Shown: positions 53,950 through 61,872 of the stretch, one piece after another
Numbering within the stretch: position 1 is the first letter of the stretch
Layout of the letters: every line of letters begins with the position of its first letter
Assembly: GCA_900539865.1 (NCBI GenBank)
Contig: UQDS01000005.1
Span: forward strand, 61,336-125,335
Direction: 5' to 3'
Source: an uncultured Mollicutes bacterium
GTDB lineage: Bacteria > Bacillota_I > Bacilli_A > RFN20 > CAG-288
DNA length: 64,000 nucleotides
Position numbers and translations under genes: made by a program
The notes under the pieces: model-generated
What the model saw: the letters and a program-made list of their open reading frames with translations, nothing else
What the model was told of the DNA's origin: nothing
Databases searched by the model: none

Positions 53950-55077
53950 TTAAGTTAATGGTGTATTTTTAAGAATATTAAGAAATTTTTCAACCCCTTT
54001 TCTTACATCTCTTTCAAGGTGTTCTTGTAAATAGGAAAGTTCGTGGATTTGATTGTGGAAAGGAATGATAGAAAGCAGCGGATAGGCAGAAAAAGCATTT
54101 TCTATTCCTTCTTCTTTTCTTCCGCATAAAATCGTAAACGGAATATGGTTCTTTTGACAAAGTGAAGTTACTTGAGAGAGTGCTTTTCCTTTTAATGAAG
54201 TGAAATCTAATTTTCCTTCTCCGGTAATTACAAAGTCACAATTTTTAATTTTATCCTCAAAATGGCATAAGTTTAAAATCCCTTGTGCTCCATTTATAAC
54301 TTTCGTTTCTCCTAAATAATAAAAAACCGCTCCAAGACCTCCTGCTGCACCCGATCCCATTTTGTTTTTGCTTTGAATATGGTGCTTCTTTTCTAAAAGA
54401 TCATGAAGGTGAGATAACGATTCTTCTAAAAGGGGCAATTCTTCCTCTGTTGCTCCTTTTTGTCTTGCAAAAGTATAAGTAGCCCCCTCTTTTCCTAAGA
54501 GAGGAGAAGTGACGTCGCTAAATAAAGTAAATGTCAAACCATCGGGAATATTTAAATCACCTTCAATTTTAGTGATGTCTTTTAAAAGATAGGCGTAAGG
54601 GAAGACCTCTTTTTCTTGAATATAAAAGTGATAACCTAACGCGGCTAGTAGCCCTGCACCCATGTCATTGGTGGCGCTACCTCCTAAGCCGATGATAAAA
54701 TCTCGTATTCCCAGCGAACATAAGCTTTGTAATAACTGACCTATTCCAAAGGTTGTAGCTGTTAAAGGAGAAGAAAAGCCCTCTACGTCTTTTAAACCGA
54801 CCAACGATGCGATCTCGATATAGGCTTTATGATTGGAAATGAGACACGGGATGCTTTTTTCTTTCTTTTGCGAATCAAAGCAAGGGAAAGATAACTCCTT
54901 TACATCAGAGAGATTTTCTTTGATGCTTTCTAAAAATCCTTCGCCTCCATCGGCAAATGTAATCGTTTCCGTTTGCAGTGTAGGACAACGTTTTTCAAAC
55001 TCATCCTTTATTAGAGCATTTACTTCTTTTGAGGAGGCGGTGCCTTTAAAAGAATCACATATAATTATTGCTTTCAT
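53950..55077 (-). CDS. glxK: Glycerate kinase
   Basis: 375 aa. MKAIIICDSFKGTASSKEVN and FADGGEGFLESI are the family 1 (GarK/GlxK) signature; later GLGGSATNDMGAGLLAALGY and GSGAAGGLGAV. It phosphorylates D-glycerate to 2- or 3-phosphoglycerate. First gene of the operon; diverges from the DUF308-like gene. Confidence 0.92.
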   Translation of the reverse strand: MKAIIICDSFKGTASSKEVNALIKDEFEKRCPTLQTETITFADGGEGFLESIKENLSDVKELSFPCFDSQKKEKSIPCLISNHKAYIEIASLVGLKDVEGFSSPLTATTFGIGQLLQSLCSLGIRDFIIGLGGSATNDMGAGLLAALGYHFYIQEKEVFPYAYLLKDITKIEGDLNIPDGLTFTLFSDVTSPLLGKEGATYTFARQKGATEEELPLLEESLSHLHDLLEKKHHIQSKNKMGSGAAGGLGAVFYYLGETKVINGAQGILNLCHFEDKIKNCDFVITGEGKLDFTSLKGKALSQVTSLCQKNHIPFTILCGRKEEGIENAFSAYPLLSIIPFHNQIHELSYLQEHLERDVRKGVEKFLNILKNTPLT

Positions 55078-55123
55078 ATTTTTATTCTATCATGATAAAA
55101 TAATTGATGATAAGGAGGTTTAT

Positions 55124-55669
55124 ATGAAAACAAGTAACTTATTAAAAGCAATTTTGATCATGGTCTTAGGTATTCTCCTTTGCATCTCTGCTGTCAATCC
55201 TAGCGAAGTTATCAACTGGATTATCTCCGTCGGATTATTAGGTACTGGTGTCACTATGATTGTCGCATCCTTTGTCCTGATGAAGACGTTGGTCTCAGAT
55301 ATCGGATTATTAGGAACGTTAGCCTTAGCAGTTGGCGTTATGTTCTTACCCGCTCTTCCTGGAACCATTGCAATCGATTGGATGCGCGTCATTTCCATGA
55401 TTATGATGGTTATCGGTGCAGCCTTCATCTTCGATGGTATTGTCACTTTGATTCTCGACAGAAAATTCAAAGCGACGAATGTTATCATCTTCTCTATGGG
55501 TGCTGTTTCCTTTACCTTAGGTATCTGCCTCTGGTTGTTAGACAGCTTTAGAGATTTTGCCGGTTTGATGTTAGGTATCATCATGCTTGTCTACTCCATC
55601 TTGCTCTTGGTATCTATCTTTACCGACAAAGAATTGGTTCGTATTGACATTTCGAAAAGATCGAAGTAA
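55124..55669 (+). CDS. DUF308/HdeD-like membrane protein
   Basis: 181 aa from ATG 55124 (AAGGAGG upstream); in-frame codons reaching back to 54833 lie inside glxK antisense and are rejected. About six short hydrophobic segments in pairs (LLKAILIMVLGILLCISAVN, GFLGTGVTMIVASFVLMKTL-like, MMVIGAAFIFDGIVTLIL). This is the short-repeat DUF308 layout, as in HdeD acid-resistance proteins. Role unproven. Confidence 0.7.
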   Translation: MKTSNLLKAILIMVLGILLCISAVNPSEVINWIISVGLLGTGVTMIVASFVLMKTLVSDIGLLGTLALAVGVMFLPALPGTIAIDWMRVISMIMMVIGAAFIFDGIVTLILDRKFKATNVIIFSMGAVSFTLGICLWLLDSFRDFAGLMLGIIMLVYSILLLVSIFTDKELVRIDISKRSK

Positions 55670-55672
55670 ACA

Positions 55673-55707
55673 AAATGGATGAAGCAAATGCTTCATCCAT
55701 TTTTTTA
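55673..55707 (+). terminator. Terminator
   Basis: AAATGGATGAAGC and GCTTCATCCATTT around a 4-base loop, T7 tail. Confidence 0.85.
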
Positions 55708-55726
55708 TTTGCGGTAAAATAAATTT

Positions 55727-56215
55727 ATGGAATATATAAAAGTAAATCACGATTGCCTAAAACCGTTTCTCCCTGAAGATGCTAAAATTTTGATCTTGGG
55801 TTCGTTTCCTTCGCCAGGATCGAGAAAAGCTCAATTTTATTATGCATATAAAACCAATCGTTTTTTTCAAACTTTGGCTGGCGTTTTTCAAGAAAAGACG
55901 CCGGTGAATATAGAAGAGAGAAAAACCTTTCTTCAAAAACACCATATTGCTTTATATGATGTCATTGAATCTTGCGAAATTAAAGGAGCGAGCGATAGCT
56001 CTATTCGCAACGTGATAGTAGCAGACATACCAGCTTTGATTCAAGGTACACAAATTGTTCAGGTTTTCACCACAGGAACAAAGGCAGGAAATCTTTACCG
56101 TAAATTCATCGGGGAAGATAACATTATGCTACCTAGTCCATCTGCTGCAAATGCTGCAATGTCTTTATCATCTTTAATTTCTTCGTATCGGGTGATTTTA
56201 GATTACCTAAATTGA
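55727..56215 (+). CDS. DNA-deoxyinosine/uracil glycosylase (Mug/HDG-type)
   Basis: 162 aa. Single-domain uracil-DNA-glycosylase fold. ILILGSFPSPGSRKAQFYYA is the A-motif (GxFPSxxSR) of the hypoxanthine-DNA glycosylase (HDG/family 6) group; NRFFQTLAG, and LPSPSAANA as the C-terminal loop (LPSTSPAN-type). Excises deaminated bases. RBS not strong; single gene before tRNA-Ala. Confidence 0.85.
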   Translation: MEYIKVNHDCLKPFLPEDAKILILGSFPSPGSRKAQFYYAYKTNRFFQTLAGVFQEKTPVNIEERKTFLQKHHIALYDVIESCEIKGASDSSIRNVIVADIPALIQGTQIVQVFTTGTKAGNLYRKFIGEDNIMLPSPSAANAAMSLSSLISSYRVILDYLN

Positions 56216-56261
56216 GATTTTATTGAAAAAACGTTTTTAGTTTGGTAATATCTTAGAGCAT

Positions 56262-56337
56262 GGGGCTGTAGCTCAGCTGGGAGAGCGTCTCGTTCGCAAC
56301 GAAAAGGTCGCGAGTTCGATCCTCGTCAGCTCCACCA
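56262..56337 (+). tRNA. tRNA-Ala (CGC)
   Basis: Acceptor GGGGCTG/CAGCTCC, anticodon loop TTCGCAA (anticodon CGC), stem TCTCG/CGAAA with one C.A mismatch at 28-42, T-loop TTCGATC, encoded CCA. It borders the island that follows. Confidence 0.9.
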
Positions 56338-56349
56338 AATTACAAATAC

Positions 56350-56378
56350 AGAAGTGATACGAAATCACTTCTTTTTTT
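56350..56378 (+). terminator. Terminator after tRNA-Ala
   Basis: AGAAGTGAT ACGA AATCACTTCT then T7. Confidence 0.8.
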
Positions 56379-57214
56379 ATTTCTTTAAACGGGGCTATGT
56401 TATAGGATGTCTAACTACTCTTTACTAGGATCTTACCCTTACACCATCTTTGAAACAACGATTTATTATAAGTTTACTTAAATTATCAGTTTATTAGAAA
56501 AAACGAAAGTTCTAAAGCTTTTTCAAATTATATTTTGAATATGTGCATTTTAAAATCAGTGAAAGAATAATTGGTACTTCATAAAAATGTGTCTTTCGGT
56601 TTTAAAAAATGATTGCTTGATAGTGATTGTCTGTCTCACGTTAGAAATGCGTGAAACCAAGATTTTGAAATTAATAAACTTTGAAAAAGCTTCAAAAAGG
56701 TGAAGCATTCCATGATATAATACTCAAATATATAAGAATATAGTTGTGAAGTTCAGGTTTCTAGTAAAGGAAAAAGAGCAAGTTTAGATCAACGTAGTTC
56801 CAACATTATCAAGAGTAAACAAAACACAACAGGAAAGGATGCTACTTTTGTTCTTGATTTCTAGAGGTTACAAAACTTGATAATACAACAGATCAGAACC
56901 AAGTTTATGACGTCAAAATTAGGATAAACAAATTGGTGTTATATAACATGAATGACGAAGCAACTTGTGAGATTAAACGATAAAGAAATCAAAAAATATT
57001 AAAGATAAGTTAAGGATAATAACCCCCCCAAAAATTTCATAAAGAGCTTGTTTCTAGATAAGTTTAAAGGCATCGTCACTAAACACTTTTTAGAAAATAA
57101 TGGTATATTCACGAACTGTTCAATAACTCGGATTTCTATTCGAAAGTCGTGGATGAATTAGCAAAGAAGTTATATAAGATATAAAAGAAAGAGGAAAAAT
57201 AGGAGGCCTCATCT
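56379..57214. other. Island left border with decayed coding DNA
   Basis: ~830 bases, AT-rich. From ~56744 short frames look protein-like but are broken: SSKGKRASLDQRSSNIIKSK then a TAG (56863-56865), followed in a shifted frame by DNTTDQNQVYDVKIRINKLV. Near 57120-57184 a frame ends SDFYSKVVDELAKKLYKI and TAA; the helix resembles a C-terminus of a restriction/helicase-type subunit. I see no att repeat or integrase in the window. Confidence 0.4.
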
Positions 57215-59077
57215 ATGGAAAGCGGCAAAAAGGATTTGACGGAATTATTTACCGGCAATAGATATTTCTATATCCCTGATTATCAGCGAAACTATGCGTG
57301 GGAGGATAAGCAACTCAAAGATTTTTTTGATGATTTTAAATCCAACTACAATGGTGTAAATAAAAGGTACTATTACGGAACAATCCTTCTTCAAAGCCGG
57401 GATGAGGGAGTTAGAGAGAAATACGATATAGTCGATGGTCAACAAAGACTTACGACACTGATTATCTTTATCTATTGCTTGTTGAAAAGAATAAAGGATA
57501 TTCCCAACAGAGGTGATGATTTCGATGACGATGAAATCAAGAAAATTAATGATAGATTTATCATTTGTAAGCACAACCACATATTGACTTTGCAAGCGGA
57601 TGACAACGACTTCTTCCGTACATATGTTTTGGATGACAAAGTATATTCGGACGATTTCAGAACACCATCGCAAAAAAGATTGTTCCATGCAAAAGAAAAA
57701 TTTACAGAATTATTAAAAGAGACAAGTGATGATGTCGTTTTGTCATTCATGAACAAAATTAATGTGACCAATGTCTTGGTTTACAAGGTAAACAGCCGCT
57801 CTGAGGCATCTTTGATATTTGAAACCACGAATGATAGGGGAAAACAACTCACGAATATCGAAAAAACTAAAAGCTACTTGATGTATAAGGTGTCGTTGCT
57901 CGAAGACGCAGAAGAATTGTTGTGTGCCATTCAAAATAGATTTAACCAGATTTATCAGGACTATGCTTCTTTTGAAGAAAAGCAAATAGGGGAGGATTCC
58001 ATTCTTCAATATACGTTTATCGCACACGAGGAGTGGACTAATAAAAAAGAGTACCAGCACTATATGAGTATCATGAGGGAAAAATCAGAACTCCTAATGG
58101 AACAGGGCAAATACTCTGAATTTAGAGAATACGCTGAACAATACACAACGAACCTTAAGGAATCGTTCTCCACGATGAAGAAGCTGCTCTCGTTGGACTA
58201 TGAGGAGTTCAAGGATCTTCAAGTGTTGGGCGTCATGTATAATTTTTATCCCTTGTTGATAAAAACGTTTAAGTTAGACGCCTCTTCTGATAAGAAATCG
58301 TTTAGGAAAATTTGCAGACTTTTAGAGATATTCGTCTTTAGAGTCTACTTAATAAGAAAAAAACCCACGCATAAGTTCCAGACAAAATGGTTTAATCTTG
58401 CAAAGCAATTCAATGGAAATTTTGATGCTTTGGAAAATTCAATCATTGGTTTAATCAAAGCGGTGGAATCTGGCGGTGATGAAAAGTTTATTGCTGATTT
58501 GGAACGCAAGGATTTCTTCGACGAATACAGTTCTGCAACTAAAAATTATTTTTTCTGGAAATATGAGAATTATTTAAGAACAAGCAGACAACCGATAGCT
58601 AGTGTAATGCCTCACGAGGATTTGAAAAAAGTAAAAGGAAATAAGGCAAACTTGTCCATCGAGCATATTGTCGCTAAAAAAAACACCGAAGAACATTCTA
58701 GAGTTATCGCCGATGAGGGTATTATCGTCGTTGGACACGGGGCCAAGTTTAACGAAGAATATTTGAATTCAATCGGCAATCTGACCATAGATCCTCAATC
58801 AGCTAATTCGAGTAAAGGTAAAAAGGACGTAGATGAAAAGGTTAGTAAATACTTCAACAAAGCCCCTTATAAATGCCAAAACGAATTGGAAGATTTTATG
58901 AAGGATGGCAAATGGAGAATAGAATCTCATGAGTCAAGAAAAAAGGCTCTAATCCAATTTGCTAAAGCTACCTGGTGCAATTACGATGAATTTTATGTAT
59001 CTTCTGCCACAGCAGAAAATATAACGGAAAATATAGAAGAAATAGAAGATGAAGAAGATAATTTTGAAGAACAATAA
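57215..59077 (+). CDS. DUF262/DUF1524 (GmrSD-like) nuclease
   Basis: 620 aa; AGGAGG 8 bases before the ATG. Residues 10-85 with YIPDYQRNYAWE and DIVDGQQRLTTL are the DUF262 (ParB-like GmrS) signature, a nucleotidyl/NTPase-like domain; residues ~480-560 (NLSIEHIVAKKN, SIGNLTIDPQSANSSKGK) are the DUF1524 HNH nuclease. The GmrSD type IV system cuts glucosylated-hmC phage DNA, so this is probably a modification-dependent or sensing restriction enzyme. First gene of the cassette with the 59102 and 61865 genes. Confidence 0.85.
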   Translation: MESGKKDLTELFTGNRYFYIPDYQRNYAWEDKQLKDFFDDFKSNYNGVNKRYYYGTILLQSRDEGVREKYDIVDGQQRLTTLIIFIYCLLKRIKDIPNRGDDFDDDEIKKINDRFIICKHNHILTLQADDNDFFRTYVLDDKVYSDDFRTPSQKRLFHAKEKFTELLKETSDDVVLSFMNKINVTNVLVYKVNSRSEASLIFETTNDRGKQLTNIEKTKSYLMYKVSLLEDAEELLCAIQNRFNQIYQDYASFEEKQIGEDSILQYTFIAHEEWTNKKEYQHYMSIMREKSELLMEQGKYSEFREYAEQYTTNLKESFSTMKKLLSLDYEEFKDLQVLGVMYNFYPLLIKTFKLDASSDKKSFRKICRLLEIFVFRVYLIRKKPTHKFQTKWFNLAKQFNGNFDALENSIIGLIKAVESGGDEKFIADLERKDFFDEYSSATKNYFFWKYENYLRTSRQPIASVMPHEDLKKVKGNKANLSIEHIVAKKNTEEHSRVIADEGIIVVGHGAKFNEEYLNSIGNLTIDPQSANSSKGKKDVDEKVSKYFNKAPYKCQNELEDFMKDGKWRIESHESRKKALIQFAKATWCNYDEFYVSSATAENITENIEEIEDEEDNFEEQ

Positions 59078-59101
59078 AACGCTGAAAGGAAAATAACATT
59101 A

Positions 59102-61872
59102 GTGGAGCAAGAACTTGAGAACAAAATACGTTCGGCGATGGAGGAAGACTTCGTTGGTAATTATGTTTTACTAATGAAGAACTCACATCAATTTATAATG
59201 ATGCCGGTTTTGCTTTGAGAAGAATCGAAGGAGAAAGGGGAGCTAAATTATCCAGCTTCGATTTCGAACTTATTTTTGTTGCGCTTGTAAACCTTGCGAA
59301 GGAATGGAATTCCGATGAGGATGCGTTCTTCAAATTCATCTATAGAAGGCTTCTAGGAAGCAGGGTTGGTGAGGGAAAAATATACAATCAAATAAAATTC
59401 TTAATAGAAAGTTTGAAAACTTCCGGAAAGATATTCATGCTGGATTGTTATACCAAAAAGTATTATGCGACGTTGTGTAGTCATTCGTTCGCTCCCATCA
59501 GTTCTACAGAATCATTCTTCGATATGTGTTGGGAGATATACTGCAAGGACTTTGATCAACAATACGAGAAGAATGACCCCACATTCGAATTAATCGCCAA
59601 AAGTTTAAAAAGAAAATTTTCGTCTTGTGGTACAGACGAAGAGGAGTTCCAAATTGGAAGCGAGGTGTATTCCTTCCGAGCAGGTATTCGCGGATTAGCA
59701 ATCGCTCAACCCACGTTGATGACTTGCCTTCTTGATAAGACTATGGGTGCAATCCACTCATTGTTCAACAACGAGCCGCTGAGGCTTGATAAACACATAA
59801 ATAAGATGATCAATTCCTGGTGGAAGAATAATAAGGAAACGACATTTGGAATAGAAAGAAGAAGGGGGCACTCCAACAGGGAACACATTTGCACAGATTA
59901 TTCTAAGATTAGACCTAAATATATCCTTGATGATGACGGCGTGGCAAAACTCATCGTTCCTTCGATAAGATTGATTGATAACTATGATTTCGATCCTTAT
60001 ATAGAAATTAAGGTCAATGGCGTTCGCTTTTCTTGCGATAGAATGAGTACGCATGGCTCTGGAATCATTATGACGACAACTGCCATCGAATATGACATAT
60101 CATCATTTGAATGTGAATCCACAGTGGATATTGTCATTGAAATTACACACTGTGACAAGGTTATATACAACTCCAAGGATTTTTTGAAGCGAGAATTCAT
60201 CTTGTTCAAAGATTCTAAAGAAGTATTATCTCAAGAATGCGTTCCAGGTATTTATTTCCTATATACAAAGAACATTCATAAGCTACTTAGATATCCTGAA
60301 GATATCCAGAAAAGTGTACCAAATATATATAGCTTAAAGGCTATTGATGGCGATTTAATCCAAAGCCATAACCGGTCCGTTTTGTTCGTGAGCGAGAAGG
60401 GGAGCAGAGGTTTGTGTTTCTTTGCAAAGGAACATAATGACGCGATTTATAGACGCGGTGACGAGGAATACAATATAATTGAGGGAGAACTATACATCGA
60501 TGTCTCTGAAAATATAGATGTCAAAGACTTAGGAGTCAGATACGAATCTGTGTCTTTTAAGCTTTCAGATTTTGGAAGTGAAAGCGTTAATGGAAAAAGA
60601 AGATTTATGATATCCGCTCTTTTGAACGTCGGAGAAACTCAACACATCTCTATTTTCAGATATAGTGATAACACCATTGTCGCAAGCATCAACCTAATCA
60701 AATTCAATACCATTAGAATAAATTTCGATAAGCCGCTATATTACGGGAAGGGTGTCATCGGAAAAGCCAGTTTCACGACAGAGAACTATAACGTCGAGGC
60801 TAAATTCGATATCCAAAACAAAGAAATTTCATTGCTGGTAGATGATGGCGAAATCATCTTGTATCCACCGGTATTGAGATGGAAAATAGATGATGGTGAA
60901 TGGCACACTGAAGAAAACCAAAAAGGGATGTGGTACAAGGAGATGACCAATTCATCCATCATCACATTCGATGTCCCAAAGACCATGACATGCCGCGTTA
61001 GATTAAATACAAATGATGTCATCATACCATCAAGAAAAGACCTTTCTTATAAAATAGGCCAAACGATCTATTATTTGAAGGATATTGGCAAGTACCCACA
61101 AGATTACTTCACTTTATTCATAGAGGTTGAGAACGTGCCTTATCTGGTTTCGGACATATATTACAGAGAATGCTTCACAGAGGAGCCTTTCTTCATCCAT
61201 TCTAAAGTGATGCAAGCGTTATGGTCGCCTGAGTCTTTCATTGGCGGCAACGATGCGAAATTGAGATTCGATGTGTTTGATCAATCAGATAGGTGCGTTT
61301 TCTCAAAAGAACTGGACTTGACGAAACAATCTTTCTCCTTCTCAAATATCGAAGAAGGATATTACAAATACAAAATTACACTCCTTATTAGGGGATTTTT
61401 CAAAAACGAGAGAGAACTCTATTCCGCGGAATTTCTCCTTGGAGATGAAAAAACATTTAAGTATAAAGACAAAGCCATTCTTATCAAGAAGGTAATGCTG
61501 TTCGATAAACTTGAGCCAGAGCCTGTAAGGCCAGTCTACATCGACCAGATCAAATACCTTGGGAATAAGGATAACTTTGACTACTATTCAGGTAGACTAT
61601 TTGTCATAGCCCGAGATGGAAGAAAAATTTATCTGGATTCAATTAGGAACGAATTAAATAACAATGTGAAGATCAATCCAGTCAGAATCGAGATAAAAAC
61701 TGAATCCTCTTGCTATCTAGGGTATGACTTAGACCCGTACGATGCCGATTTTGAATACAATGACGACTTCACTTTAGATAACAAGGGCAAGATGGCAATC
61801 GGTTTAAGATCGTTTGGGCAAAAAACAAGGAGTATAGACTATTTTCTATTCGAGGTGAAAAAGAATGTTTAA
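59102..61872 (+). CDS. Large unrecognised protein of the defence cassette, apparent frameshift near start
   Basis: A GTG at 59102 after GAAAGGA gives MEQELENKIRSAMEEDFVGN followed by YV, then the frame would end early (~42 codons). If one T is restored in GTTTTAC (59165-59171), it continues FTNEELTSIYNDAGFALRR and the 885-residue frame that runs to 61872 (~923 aa in total). The long frame alone would start from a TTG at 59215 without an RBS. N-terminal ~200 residues are helical (FDFELIFVALVNLAKEWNSD); the rest is beta-rich (e.g. PYIEIKVNGVRFSCDRMSTH), perhaps several Ig-like or jelly-roll modules. No family recognised. The helicase gene starts 8 bases before its end. Could correspond to the large partner (DruH-like) in type III Druantia systems, unproven. 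Confidence 0.6.

Noticed and set aside
56262..56337. att site duplication of the tRNA-Ala 3' end
   Set aside because: I found no second copy of the tRNA 3' segment within the window; the far border would lie beyond 64 kb.
59165..59171. Programmed -1 ribosomal frameshift in the ~920-aa protein
   Set aside because: The zero-frame codons GTT TTA do not form an X XXY YYZ slippery heptamer, and no obvious downstream structure stands out; a base lesion is simpler.
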